Source: Craterostigma plantagineum
Lineage: Eukaryota > Streptophyta > Magnoliopsida > Lamiales > Linderniaceae
Direction: 5' to 3'
Length of the DNA stretch: 64,000 nucleotides
Assembly (NCBI GenBank): GCA_027422505.1
Contig: JAPQWV010001346.1
Span: 31,001-95,000, forward strand
Shown here: positions 34,672 to 47,045 of the stretch, in pieces
Layout: each line of letters starts with the position of its first letter
Numbering within the stretch: the stretch's first letter is position 1
The notes under the pieces: model-generated
Told to the model about the DNA's origin: nothing
Database searches by the model: none
Seen by the model: only the letters and a program-made list of their open reading frames with translations
Program-made: the position numbers and the translations under genes

Positions 34672-34702
34672 TTAGCACACCACATGTACGATTCAGCGGT
34701 GA

Positions 34703-36265
34703 ATGACCCGAAGCCATCCATCGGGTCCCATCGTTGACGCAGACCCAGATTTTGAGCGGAAGTTACGAAGGAAACTCAAGTACGACACCGAAGGAGCTTC
34801 CACTAGCTCTCAGGACCATCTAGTTAGTTATTCAGAGGACAGTTCGCAAGAATCGACCCAAAACTCACGTGTAGAGGCATCCGTAGATAGCCCCGACACA
34901 GAAGTAAGAATGGCGGACCACAGAGTACCCGTCCACGAGGAGGAACCATCACTACAAGATCTCCTCAAGAATGCCGCGCTAGGCGGTACTGAGTCGCCGA
35001 TTCTCATCCCGCCGATCGAGAACAACAACTTTGAGTTGAAGCATTCTTGGCTTCAAATAATTTTTCAGACGGCCCAGTTTGAGGGCAATCCCGATGACGA
35101 TCCCTACTCCATCTGAAGGCTTTCTAAACCGTCACCAACACGATCAAGCTGATGCTATTCCAGTTCTCATTGAAGTTCAGGGTGAAGGATTGGTTGGAGA
35201 TGTTGCCGCCCAGATCGATCACCACGTGGGAAGAGATGCGAGTCGCCTTCATTGGCCACTACTTCCCACTATCAAAGGTTCCAAGGCTGAAGACGGAGAT
35301 ATCATTTTTCCACCAGAAGGACTTAGAAAACCTCTACGAGGTATGAGAGCGCTATAAGGCGTTATTGAAGAGGTGCCCGGAACACGGAATGTCAAAGGCA
35401 GCTCAGATCAACCGATTTCACGAGGAGCTCAATGATCAGACCGTTCACATGCTAGATGGAGCCGCAGGAGGAGGACTCGTGAAGCTCAACGCAACCGACG
35501 CTTGGAATCTGATTGAGGACTACTCGAGGAACAGCTTCATGAGGGGCAATACGAGGATGAAGACACCCGGCGTATTCGGAGTGAGCGAGGAGACGGCCAC
35601 GAATGCCAAATTCGAGGCGCTTCAGCAACAAATCGCTGCGACAAACTCTCAGTTGCAGACAGTCATCGGCGCACTACTCCCGAAATCAGGGCAGACTCCG
35701 CCCGTAAATGCCGTGACGACCACCGCACCGACGCAGCATACGCCCTACGTACCACCGGGCGGGATTTGTGGCGCAGCCCACGAGACCTCAGAATGTCAAC
35801 TTAGGCAGCCGCTGGAGCACGTAGATTATGTGGGCAATTACCAAGGTGGCCAGCAAAGTTTCCAACCCCGAGCGCACCCCAACTTGGCGTATGGGAATCA
35901 GAACCACCAGGGGCAAGGACCGCTAGGATTTCAGCCTAGGCCGTCTGGTTTCCAAAACGGGGTGCACCCGTAGGAGGATCTGCGACATGAGAGAGATGAA
36001 GGATATGGAAGGCGCTCCTCACGAACTTCAGCAGCACCACCGCAGCCCACGAGAGCCAAATGACGAAGATGGGGGTGTACATGGAAGCGAATGACGTATG
36101 TGCCCAGAACACAGACGCCTCGCTCAAGAGGTGGAGCAACAGGTGGGCTAGATGGCAAAACAATTGGCAGGGCGTACTCAGGGATCACTCTCAAGCTACA
36201 CCGAGCCGAACCCAAATGAGTACTGCAAGACGGTAACTTTGAGGAATGGGCGAGAACTGCAAGAA
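34703..36265 (+). pseudogene. Athila-like gag
   Basis: The ATG at 34703 opens an Athila-type Gag (capsid). An acidic N-terminus is followed by IENNNFELKHSWLQII and the capsid core (35116-35970, ITTWEEMRVAFIGHYFP, ALLKRCPEHGM, FHEELNDQTV). A knuckle-like CGAAHETSEC and a Pro/Gln/Gly-rich tail follow. Lesions: a frameshift at about 35110, an in-frame TGA at about 35347 and a stop at 35971-35973 with frame changes after it. The C-terminal part resumes with TVTLRNGREL before the solo LTR at 36271. Non-functional. Confidence 0.8.
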
Positions 36266-36270
36266 GTACC
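36266..36270 (+). repeat. Target duplication GTACC, left
   Basis: GTACC here and at 37954-37958 flank the solo LTR exactly. Removing one copy and the LTR restores an open reading of the host element (QEVPAKKKAK). Confidence 0.9.
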
Positions 36271-37953
36271 TGATCGAGCGGATCGAGTAATAAAAATAAA
36301 ACGAATATCGCAAACTATCCCACGCTCAACGGGTAAGTGTACCTATCAAAATAGTATAGCAATGGCAAGTATTCGAGTATCGAACCCAAAGGAACTATAT
36401 ACTTTAGAAAACCATCGCTTAAATATACTAGTTAATATTTTTGGTTTGATACAAATATAAATAACGATAAACTAAATAAGCGATAAACATAAAAATAAAA
36501 ATCTGATAAAAGAACGATAACGGAGTAGTGACGATTTATGTAAGCGAATGTATTTGAGACTTCGAATCCCTCTAGTTCGATCAAACGACAAACAAGCTAT
36601 ATATTTTAGCTAATTATTAGACCGTGAGGATTCCTATGGTATGAATACGGGTTTCTACGATTGGGCGAAACTGCACTTACTCGCTTCGACTCGTAACAAC
36701 TAATCTACGCCTTAAAAAGCTGGGCAAGCTTCCCTAACTTACTTAATCGCATACCACAGTAAATAACGATGAATCCCGCTATTAGATTTGACTCTAATCT
36801 GGCGGGGTAGTTCAACCTATCTCTAGCGATGAGTTTATTCCGCTCGTTTACGAGTGGTCTAATCGCCGCCCCTCTCTCGAGCGTAGCGTTCGATTTCCCA
36901 ATAATTATTTCGACCACGTAGACATAATCAAAACAATAGCATATATCGTAACCGAGTCATAATAAAAAGCATATTAATAATACGTTCAACATACGTACGA
37001 TCTCCCTAGGGTTCATCTAATCTCAAATACTATGGGATTTAGCCGCTCATATGAAACATCAACATAACGAGGACCGTAAATAACAAAGAGAAAACAATGT
37101 TTCTTCCCTGAATTTTCGTTGAGGAGTTTTCCCGAACGAGTGGTGGGCGTCTCAGCTTTTTACCTTTTCTTGTCCTTCTTTGCACTGTCCGTTCGCTGCT
37201 CCTCCTACACCGCAGCCCGTCACAATCGCAGCAGCCCAAGAGTCAGCTCGCTACCTCCGTCTGTCAGTCTCAGCCGCAATCCCGCCTCGTGTACCCGGCT
37301 CGGATCAGCCCTCCGTCAGTCCCGGTAGCTGCTCCCTCGTAGCTATTTCTCGCCTTCGTTTAACGCTTCCACGGATCAACCCTGCAGCGCTGCCGTCGCA
37401 GATCAGCCGCAGCCCCGCAAAGACAGTCGATGCTTCTACACCTCCCTCTTTTCCCTTTCTCCTCTGTTCTTTTTTTGCAATTCCTTCGCTCTATTTATAG
37501 ATGAGGGGGGAGACACCAAAATCTTCATGACTGCTTTAAGAACGGCGTTGCAAGATTTTCTTCCTTGAGCCTTGCGCTTTATATTCGTCGATCAGATTTG
37601 TGTGCGGGATGTCGTGTGTGCTTGTGGGTCTTCTATGGTTTTTTTTCTTTCTTCACTTGCGTAAGTGTGTATGTATGTATATAGCGTATCCATTTATCAC
37701 AATAATGGGCTTAGGCTTTTTTTTTTCTTCTCTTGGGCTGATTTTTATTCTTGGGCCCCAGTTTCTTTTGGGCCGATATTGGTCTTGAAGATCCTCGATT
37801 CTTTCCAAGTCCTTCGGTTGTAATTCTTTTCACCAATACCTGTCGAATATTCTATATAAACGTAAAAGCATAATATTAGAAGAAATTTTATATAAATAAC
37901 AACCGACATTACGCTTTTACGGCGTATAAAATTGCTAAAAATTTCGTTTATCA
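36271..37953 (-). repeat. Solo LTR (1683 bp) of an Athila-related element
   Basis: On the minus strand it begins TGATAAACGAAATT and ends CGCTCGATCA, with TG...CA termini. Perfect 5-bp target duplications (GTACC) flank it and there is no internal region, so it arose by LTR-LTR recombination after insertion. It shares the TGATAAACG start and blocks such as GGGTTCGATACT with the LTRs of its host element but is another subfamily. Frames inside it (37039-37500) are incidental. Confidence 0.85.
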
Positions 37954-38249
37954 GTACCCGCCAAGAAGAAGGCGAAGGAGAACACCAACTTCGAGAGCCA
38001 CGACGAGCCCGAAGTGGAGGAAATCAGAGGCGACAACATCGAGAAGGCCGAAGCTGAGAAGGAGAAGGTCGAGCCTAAAAAGGAAAAGGCGAAGGAGATC
38101 GAGCTGCCACAGGTGAAGCCATACCAGCCAAAGATTCCTTACACAGCTCGACTGAAGAATGACAAGGAGGAGGTGCAGTTCGGTAAATTTAGGAGTATGT
38201 GTAAATAAATTGCATATTAACTTACCGTGTGTTGAAGCTATTACGCAGA

Positions 38250-39100
38250 TGCCTAGCTTCGCCAAGATGAGGACCTATTGACGAACAGAAGAAAGCTCGA
38301 ACACGTTTTCACAGACCTGCGAGGAGAGTGCTCGACGATACTGCAAAGCAAGATCCCTAAGAAGCTCAAGGACCCAGGGAGTTTTATTATTCCCTTTCTT
38401 ATAGGAGATTTAGTTGTTGAGCGTGTGTTAGCTGACCTAGGTGCTAGCATTAATTTAATGCCATATTCCATGTTTAAGCGCTTAGGATTAGGTGAGCCAC
38501 GACCCACTAGGATGAGCTTGCAGTTAGCCGATAGATCATGGAAGTATCATCGAGGTGTTATCGAGGATGTTTTAGTTAAAGTGGATAAGTTCGTGATTCC
38601 TGCTGATTTTGTTATCCTAGACATGGAAGAAGATGATAATGTTCCGTTGATTTAGGTAGATCGTCTTAGCCACAAAAGAAACCATGATAGACGTTAGGAA
38701 TGGCACATTGACTTTGACAGTAGATGGAGAAAAAGTTACATTTAGCATGACTGATTCGATAAAGAAAAGTAATGAGCATGACGATAAGTGTTACTACCTA
38801 GACACTTTTGAGCACGACTTTCTCTTTTCTGTGCAAGGTCTATCACAGGTTTTGAGCGAGGAGGACACCAGAATGATTATGGCGATTGATGAGTGTGGGG
38901 AGGAGGCCGACGAGCCCATAATAGCCCTCGACGAGAGCAGCGAAGAGGACAAGGAAAAGAGCTTGGTCGAGGAGCCACCAGTCCTAGAGTTGAAGCCGCT
39001 GCCCGACCACCTCGAGTACGCGTTCCTTAGCAGCAATGGAGGGCTACCAGTCATCATCTCACGAGCCTCGGCGACAGACAGAAGGGCCAGCTCTTAGACA
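38250..39100 (+). pseudogene. Athila-like aspartic protease region
   Basis: The 38278-38655 frame contains VLADLGASINLMP. Athila proteases have D-L-G where most have D-S/T-G. FVILDME follows. The next frame (38684-39097) is an acidic linker toward RT with LKPLPDHLEYAFL, a motif that precedes RT in this lineage. A stop at 38653-38655 and frame changes break the polyprotein. Confidence 0.8.
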
Positions 39101-40060
39101 TTTGAAAGCGCACCAGAAGGCTTTGGCGTGGAAGATATGCGACATAAGGGGTATCAACCGGAGCTACTGCATGCACAAGATCCTCATGGAGGACGATTTC
39201 AAGCCGGTCGCTCAACGTCAAAGGCGCCTCAACCCCAATATGAAGGACGTCGTCAAAAAGGAAGTGATCAAATTGCTAGACGCGGGGATGATCTATCCCA
39301 TTTCAGACAGCGCATGGATCAGCCCAGTTCAAGTGGTCCCAAAGAAAGGAGGCATGACGGTCGTCACCAACGACAAGAACGAGCTGATTCCGACGAGGAC
39401 CGTGACTGGGTGGCGCGTCTGTATCGACTATGGGAAGTTGAACGACGCAACGAGAAAGGACCATTTTCCTTTACCGTTTATCGGTCAGATGTTAGAAAAG
39501 TTAACCGGTCACTCATTTTACTGTTTTCTTGATGGTTTGTCAGGTTATCTGCAGATTTCCATAGCACCCGAGGACCAGGAAAAGACCATATTCACGTGCC
39601 CATTCGGAACGTTCACGTACTGAAGGATGCCATTCGGTCTCTGCAATGCCCCAGCCACCTTCCAGCGATACATGATGGCCATATTCGACGAACTGGTGGG
39701 TGAGGTAATGGAGGTATTTATGGACGATTTTTCTGTGTTTGGTTCGTCATTCGATGCATGCTTGTCAAATTTGAAGCTCGTACTCGCACGATGCGAGGAA
39801 ACGAACTTGGCAATTAATTGGGAAAGTGTCATTTCATGGTTCGAGAGGGTATAGTTCTGGGCCATAAGATTTCCTCTAAAGGAATGGAAGTGGACCGAGC
39901 TAAGTTGGAAACGATAGAAAGACTACATGTCCCCTCGAATGTGAGATCAATTAGGATTTTTCTAGGGCATGCTGGGTTTTATCGTAGTTCATTAAGGACT
40001 TTTCTAAGATCGCACGACCCATGTCTAGATTGCTAGAAAAAGATGCCCTATTTGAATTTA
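39036..40060 (+). pseudogene. Athila-like reverse transcriptase
   Basis: The fingers contain MIYPISDSAWISPVQVVPKKGG and the palm WRVCIDYGKLNDATRKDHFP. The catalytic box is FMDDFSVFGSS at about 39718-39750. The thumb has LGHKISSKGMEVDRAKLE. Lesions: TGA at 39621-39623 (a Trp or Cys codon in relatives), a frameshift near 39840 and another near 39995. The domain would copy element RNA into DNA. Confidence 0.85.
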
Positions 40061-40600
40061 ATGATGAGTGTTTGCATGCTTTTAACTTGCTTAAGGAGCG
40101 ATTAATCGCAGCACCTATTATGGTCGCCCCCGACTGGGGGCTACCCTTTGAACTAATGTGCGATGCTAGTGATTATGCAGTTGGGCCGTGCTAGGGCAGT
40201 GTAAGGACAACCATTTCAGGCCAATCTACTACGCGATTAAGACGCTAGACGTAGCCCAGGCAAATTACACGACCACTGAAAAGGAGCTATTAGCCGTCGT
40301 GTTCGCCTTCGACAAGTTCAGGTCATATCTTATCCTTTCTAAGGTTATTGTGTTTACTAACCACTCTGCTCTTAAGTACTTGTTAGTGAAGCCAGATGCA
40401 AAGCCACGGCTAATCAGATGGATACTACTGCTTCAAGAGTTCGACATAGAGATCTGGGACAAAAATGGTGCAGAGAATCTAGCCGCGGATCACCTCTCAC
40501 GACTAGAAGAGTCCAAGATTTATAATAAGGATGAAAGGGCGATACACTATCGGTTTCCAAATGAACATCTTTACTCGATACAGGTGGTAAGTGACGACAC
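40060..40600 (+). pseudogene. Athila-like RNase H
   Basis: The segment has [11 protein letters not shown], then a frame change, then [22 protein letters not shown] and [12 protein letters not shown]. The catalytic D-E-D pattern is thus partly altered: TNHSAL has Asn where relatives usually have Asp. It ends [11 protein letters not shown], the usual link to integrase. Confidence 0.8.
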
Positions 40601-40699
40601 TCCTTGGTTTGTGGATTATGCTAACTACCTTGTCGCGAGGGTCTACCTAAGGAGTACACTAGTCAGCAAAAGAAGAAATTCTTTTCTGACCTGAGGTAC

Positions 40700-41885
40700 T
40701 ACTTTTGGGAAGACCCGTATCTTTTCAGGCGATGTGCAGACCAGGTGATACGACGATGCGTTGCCTTTCCAGAGACGACACAGATCTTGAGGCATTACCA
40801 CAATGGACCGACTGGAGGGCATTACGCAGCCAATCGAACCGCTCGGAAGGTGCTGGAGAGCGGATTCTACTGGCCACGATTTTCAAGGACGCCCAAAGGT
40901 ACGTTGACACTTGTGATCAGTGTCAGTGCACAGGTAATATCTCTAAACGCGACGAAATGCCGCAGAATTTCATTTTGTGTGAGATTTTGACGTATGGGGT
41001 ATAGATTTCATGGGTCCGTTCCCTAGCTTGTATACTAATAAGTCCATCCTAGTTGCTGTCGATTATGTTTTCAAGTGGGCCGAGGCGCAAGTCTTACCCA
41101 CGAACGACGCTAGGATAGTCGTTAGATTTTTGCGAGCATTGTTTTCACATTTTGGGGCGCCTAGGTGCATTATTAGTGATCGGGGTACACATTTCTGTAA
41201 CACCCAATTTGCACGCACGTTAGAACGTTACGGTGTCAGACATGGCCTATCCACCCCGTACCACCCCAAAGCTAGCGGTCATGTCAAAATAGTAAATCGT
41301 GAGTTGAAATGCATTCTAGAAAAGACCATAGAAGGAAACCGTAGAGAGTGGACAAATAAGTTGAATGATGCACTTTGGGCATATAGGACTGCATATAAGA
41401 CACCTATAGGCACTACACCGTATAGACTAGTCTATGGAAAAGCATGTCACCTCCCCGTAGAAATAGAGCACAAGGCCTATTGGGCGATCAAGTCCTTAAA
41501 TCTTGATTTAGGAGACGCCAGCGGAAAGCGGCAACTCCAAATCAATGAGTTAGATGAGTGGCTGCTATCCGCTTATGATAATGCTCCTATGTATAAAGAA
41601 CGTTCAAAAGCTTACCATAATAAGAAAATTAGCCAAAGAATAGAGTTTCAGGAACGGAACCAAGTCCTCCTCTTTAACTCTCGACTTAGGCTCTTTCCCG
41701 GCAAACTTAGATCACGTTGGTCGGGACCGTTCACTGTTACCCGTGTTTTCCGTTATGGTATTGTTGAGATTTCAAGTATGGAGCAGGGTACTTTCAAGGT
41801 GAACGGCCACAGGTTGAAGCACTATCGCGCAGGCGAGGAAGACGTGACCGAAAAAGAAGTGATCTACTTGGACTTCCAGACTTGA
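40700..41885 (+). pseudogene. Athila-like integrase with altered catalytic Glu
   Basis: The zinc-binding part (40745-40960, [16 protein letters not shown], then CDQCQCTG in another frame) is broken by frameshifts. The catalytic core begins GIDFMGPFP (about 41000) and continues in a 291-codon frame (41010-41885). The second Asp is in ISDRGTHF (41178-41180). The D,D-35-E Glu position, 36 codons on (41286-41288), is AAA (Lys) in [10 protein letters not shown], which should abolish strand transfer. [13 protein letters not shown] C-terminal domain follows. Confidence 0.85.
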
Positions 41886-42002
41886 GTGAACGAAAGGACG
41901 TCCGACTAACGACGGTGAAGTAAGCGCTTCTTGGGAGGTAACCCGGGTAATTTTATTTATGTCTTAGGCATTAGCTTAGTCCGAAAAAAAATTTCGTTGT
42001 GC

Positions 42003-42235
42003 AATGTCACGGCCCTAAGCTCAGGCTTCACGACCGTGACAATGCCCAGAGGCACTCACTGCGTCACGTCACTACCAGAAGCTTAAGCTTCACGGCGTGA
42101 CAATGCCCAGAGGCACTCACTGCCCTTTGTCACGGCCAGAAGCTTAAGCTTCACAGCCGTGACAGCATCCAGAAGCACTCTGTGTTTCATGTCACGGCCG
42201 GAAGCTTAAGCTTCACGGCCGTGACGAACGCGGGA
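42003..42235. repeat. Four imperfect tandem units with GTCACGGCC...GGCCGTGAC
   Basis: About four units of 55-65 bp, each containing GTCACGGCC, then AGAAGCTTAAGCTTCA, then CGGCCGTGACAATGCCC or variants. Each unit is itself nearly palindromic around AAGCTTAAGCTT. The same palindrome family occurs in the LTRs of this element. An (ATA)n microsatellite follows at 42244-42272. Confidence 0.8.
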
Positions 42236-42242
42236 CTTCAAA

Positions 42243-42273
<31 letters not shown>

Positions 42274-43348
42274 TTAGTATTATTTAACTAATTAATTAAT
42301 TAATTTAAAGAAAAATTATTATTATTTTGTCATGACCAGTGACTCGAGGCATTGGCAGGAGTTGCCCCAAGAAACTAGTATAATTTTCTTGCCTTAGGAA
42401 AATGTATGCATAGGCTCTTTCTTTAACTTGCTTTCTTACTCTCTTACTCTTTGCTTCCGACTACAGCGTGACCGCTTCCAGAGGTGCCCCTGCCTCTTAT
42501 CACGGCCAATGGCTTAAGCCATCACGGCCGTGACACCCACGGGAATTTAAAAAAAATTCCTACTTCTTTCTCTCTCTCTCTACTTCTCCCTTTCTCTTTC
42601 CCCTCTCTTCTCTCCCTCTACCTTCGTCGCCCTCACAACACCCACCACCACCAACAAATAAAATCACCATCGCCCACATATCAACGCCACAACCGACGCC
42701 AACCGCCGCCCTACACCGGTGAAACCACATTACCTTGAATCAAACTCATTTAAGCTCGAAAGGTACGATTTTCTTTCACATCTCTTCGGTTTCAATTCGC
42801 GAGATTTCTTCGATTTTCGAAAAATCTGGGCATGAATTACTTCATTCATTGTGTTAAACACGATGGGACTATCATAGGAGTGCAGAATTCGTTGATTTTG
42901 ATGTTGAATTTCGACAGCCACGACGAAGAACCCTAATTTTTGAATTTGGGAATTGGGACCAATTTCGTGTTTGTCGTGCTTGTTTATGGCTAGATACATG
43001 CTAATAGCAAGTTGGGTATGCTTTTTTTGTGATTTCGTTCATTAATTTCGAGTTTTGGACGGAGGAACCTCAATTTCGAAAATTGGGGATTTTTGGAATT
43101 AATTGGCGAAATCTGTTGCTTTTATGGTGTTAATTAGTTTTAATTCATGATATGACTTATGTCGCTACATTTGTTCAATTTTGGAGTTAGATTGAGTGAT
43201 TTCGGTTGCATGCCACGTGTTCGACAAAATGCTTCTTTGAGCTTTCAAGGGTCATTGGATTATGATATATCTTTGTTGTGATTATTGGTCGAGTCGAGCT
43301 GTCTTCATACTATTTTTTCTTTCAGCTCACATCTCCCTTCTAGGTACT
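42236..43348. other. Noncoding spacer between Athila pol and ORF-1
   Basis: It contains an (AAT)n run, one more GTCACGGCC-type palindrome near 42500-42535 and a CT-rich stretch (42555-42625). No convincing coding. A CTTTCTAG/GTACT site just before 43349 resembles a splice acceptor for a spliced ORF-1 message. Confidence 0.55.
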
Positions 43349-44658
43349 ATGGGCAAAAGTCGATCCACAGCTCAGCGTGACCCCGCCTCGCATTCGCCTG
43401 TTCATCAAAGGCGACGCGGGCCCCTGCCGACACTGCTAGAAGCCATGGGTCAGTTCATTGACGAGGCTCAGATTGCACGGTACAACAGGCTGAAGGCCAT
43501 GGAGTTCATCCTCATGGACCAGATCGACTACGTACGCTGGCGAAGCACCACATCGACCAGCAGGTCGCACAATACCTCTCACTCAGTGGATGGACCACTT
43601 TCTTCAACATCGACGAACCGTAGTACAAGGAACTCACCTTGGAGTTCCTTTCCACCTTCTCCCACGATGAATACGGTGTCAGCACAATCACATTCCGGGC
43701 ATTCAACAGAGAGCACACAGTAACGGTCGACAACCTTTGCCATGCACTTGGAGTACCAGCGTCAGGCCCGCATCTGCCCTATTCGACCTACTTTCAGAAC
43801 AGGGAGGTCGATTGGCTTGCTGGGCTGACATCGCTCGACCAGGTGAGCCAGAATACAGCCCAAAGACCTCAAAGGCGTCTGCTGCTCAGGAGCCCAAGAC
43901 TGCGCTACATCCACCGCCTCCTCACGACCTCGCTCACACCGAGGGGCGAGTCGCACGGAGCAATCACCCTCCGTGATCTCTTTTACCTAACTAAGCTGCA
44001 GCGAGGCAAACGAATCCATTTGGGAAAAGCGCTAGCCCATGCTTTCGATGCTCAGGTGGAAGTAAGAAGCCATGGCAAGACCATGTAGGAGCACTCATCA
44101 CGAAAGTCGTTCGGGGACTACGACTGTGGCCAGCGAATGCACCCGAGATGGAGGTAGTCGGCGGGTGCAACCCTTTGAACAAGGAGATGCTCGTGAAGAT
44201 GAAGATGCTCATAAAGGCACCCACCTGGACTCACACGAACAAGGTGTACCTCTGGCACGAGATGTATCGTGGCCAAACGGACCACGTCGACGTCCTCGCC
44301 GACTAGCTCTACAGACACGACCGCGGGGTCTTCCTATTCCTCCGGCTACCACCATCACGAGTCATCCGGCGTCGCCCCCTACACGTCGACAGGGGACCTC
44401 GAGGCGCTGCGCCAGGAGATGCTGTGCATGAACGCCGACGCGCTGCAACGCGACGAAGAGAGCCGCTGCTATAACGAAGAAACCCGACGCCAACAAGAAG
44501 AGTGCGAGCGTCGGAATGAGGAAGCCGACCGTAGGTACCGCAAAGAACTAGACAGCTACAACCAGGCCCTACAAGCCATGGACACCGCGCTCAAATTCTC
44601 CCAACAGTTGATGTCGCTCCTTCGACCGAGGCCACCCTCACCACCACCACCCCCTTAG
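43349..44658 (+). pseudogene. ATHILA ORF-1 family (env-position) protein
   Basis: The ATG at 43349 starts MGKSRSTAQRDPASHSP. After frame changes the typical core appears: LTLEFLSTFSHDEYGVSTITF and NLCHALGVPASGP (43625-43790), then RYIHRLLTTSLTPRGES and TLRDLFYLTKLQRGK (43900-44010). This family sits downstream of pol in Athila elements, at the position of envelope genes; its role is unknown. The C-terminal part (44269-44658) is Glu/Arg-rich coiled coil ending in a Pro run. Frameshifts near 43530 and 43850 and a TAG at 43620-43622 break it. No signal peptide or membrane segment is evident. Confidence 0.75.
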
Positions 44659-46367
44659 TATTTTTCCTTTTCTTCCTTTTCTTGTCCTTTCTTTTCGTTC
44701 GACATTTCATTTGCCTAAGTGGTCGTCGTGTCTATGTTAATGTCGTTGATGCCTAGGATGTTTATAACTATGTCTACGCTTAATGTATGACTACTTTCTT
44801 TTTACGTCTATTATTCTCTTTAGCTGGGCCAGGATGCGCATAACGAGTTACGACACGACCTTCACGCGTTCAGTCACGACTACTTCACGATTACGTCGAT
44901 TTATCGTCAGGGGAGTCCCATGTTTAACTTTTTCCCTTCCTTTATCCTTTTTACATTGAGGACAACGTCAGACTTAAGTGTGGGGAAGGGGATTTAGGTT
45001 GAGAATGCACGTAAAAAAATTTTTATGACGTGTTCGTGAACTAGCAATTTCGTTAGAAAGGCATGAATTATTCAAATCAGGCATGATTGTTTGCGCTTAT
45101 CTCGAGTTGGTCTACATTTTATGAAATTTTGTGAGCAATTAGGATATGCATGACTGATTGAATCGTGTCTACCTGAATCGATATAGCACTATTTTGAGAG
45201 AGTCGTACCCAACCCTTTTTCGTTGTGAGAGTTTGAGCCTGACGAGCTTACGCTCATTTTCTTAGTTGTGTGACGTGTCTAGTCTATGTCTCTCTAGAAC
45301 TTGCCTGTCTGATACACGTTGAATTGTTTTTGGTGTGTTAGTATGGAAATGACGAGGGCATTAGGAATTAAGCCCATGACCAAATTTCCCTACCATGATT
45401 AACCCCCTTAGTTAGCCACTTTGAGCATGAGCCTATTCGTTTGCTTACCTCGTAAATTATAGAAGCCACTGACCGAATAAGCCTCCAAAGATTATATGAA
45501 CCTGAGTTGATTAGAGTAGAGCAGAAGTCGAACTTGAGAGTTACTGTTTCAGTGTCTGATTTAATGTTCTTCTCTGCTATTCGTGAAATGACTCGACCCT
45601 ACTTGACCGTTTCCTGAAATGACCCGATCCCTTACATAAGCCTGCCCATAAGCCTTTTGCAAGATATAGGTCTTGGTAATAAGTATCCCTAGGTACACGG
45701 CATTCGCTGTGACGACGTATTCTTTGCGACAAAAGCCAAACCTTGATGTTTAGGGAATAAGGGCAGTGCACAAAAATAGAGCATAACTAAGGCAAAAGGA
45801 CAGAAAATGAAAGGGAACTGGGTCGAGAGGGTCGGGTAGAAAAGTTTAGGATTTCAGAGCGAGAACGTTGAGTCTTATGTTGGAGCATGTGACTGTCAGT
45901 TTGATCATGCTATGTTCCTTTATATTTTTCGCTTACGTGTCCTAGCTATAAGGTTACGTGTTCATTATGCATGCTTGTCACTTCATGATTACTCGACCCG
46001 TTTTCCCTCGAAAAGACCCTCATATTTATGCTTGCCACTTTAAGTAGTAGAGATGCGATTAACTTGCAAGTTTGTGGTAGGGGTAAGACTAGTGCACGAA
46101 TTGAGCGATTCACTATATGCTAGCCTATACATTGACTGATTTTGAGCGGATCCCTGTGAGGTAAGAGTCTCGATTGGCAGTGCGAAGGAAGTTTAGGTCG
46201 ACAAGTGCAAGTCATTAGTGTGATGTCCATGATTGTTTGCTTGATTCCGTTTCGTGATTTCTAGCTTTGATGATAAATTGTGAACAATTGTGTCGTTATC
46301 TTGATTTGGCGCCTTCTCTGACTTCTAATTTACTGGAGAACAAGCAAATGCTTAAGTGGGGGAGGTT
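44659..46367 (+). other. Athila 3' noncoding region with polypurine tract
   Basis: There are no coding frames of note. From about 45570 it matches the remnant at 31396-32183. It ends in AAGTGGGGGAGGT at about 46354-46366, the probable polypurine tract priming plus-strand synthesis, directly before the 3' LTR. Confidence 0.7.
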
Positions 46368-47045
46368 TGATAAACGTATTTTAATACGTTTATTGTAGTA
46401 ATTATGGGTGCTATAATAGAATTTACGTGGTCATTTTATGCATTTAATTGCTCTATTTATACCTATTTAGATATTATTGAACCTTAGGACAGCTTTCGGG
46501 CGAAAAAGAGCGAAAACGAGGCAAAACGGAGCAAAAACGACGGAAATAGGCATGTGTCACGGCCGTGACACATAGTGCACCAGGCCGTGACAAGGGACAG
46601 AGTACTAAACTGAAGAACGTCACGGCCGTGACCCAAATTGCACTAGGCCGTGACACCTGGCAGTAAGCTTCGAAGGTTATACTGGATGATGTCACGGCCG
46701 TAACACCCAGTGCACTTGGTCGTGACACTTGGCAGAGAGTCGAAGTTCAGTACGTCACGGTCGTGACACCTAGTGCACTTGGCCGTGACACTTGGCAGAA
46801 AGCGCGAGAGGCAAAACGATGACTGTCACGGCCGTGAAGGCCCATGTCCCAGGCCGTGACAGTAGCGAATTTCGGTATTAAAGCCCAAATTCAACTCAGA
46901 AAGAGGGGACACCTACCAGATATCAACCCTAATCAATTAAGAGACGAAAAAGAGCATCAAAGAATAGGGAAACACGTCTCGGAGCGCAAGAGACGAATTA
47001 ACGACGAATTCCACGCAAAATTGAACGAAGAACGAAGATCCTTCC
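46368..47045 (+). repeat. Athila-like 3' LTR, first 678 bp
   Basis: It starts TGATAAACGTATTTTAATACG and follows the 5' LTR (32184 onward) closely, without the 1.04-kb insertion. Moderate divergence (about 5% by eye) suggests an older element. It breaks off at CCTTCC where the reverse-strand Tekay LTR begins. The remainder should lie beyond the window. An 80-codon frame inside is incidental. Confidence 0.8.

Noticed and set aside
37039..37500. GC-rich overlapping frames on both strands
   Set aside because: They lie within the solo LTR bounded by GTACC duplications. No domain is recognisable.
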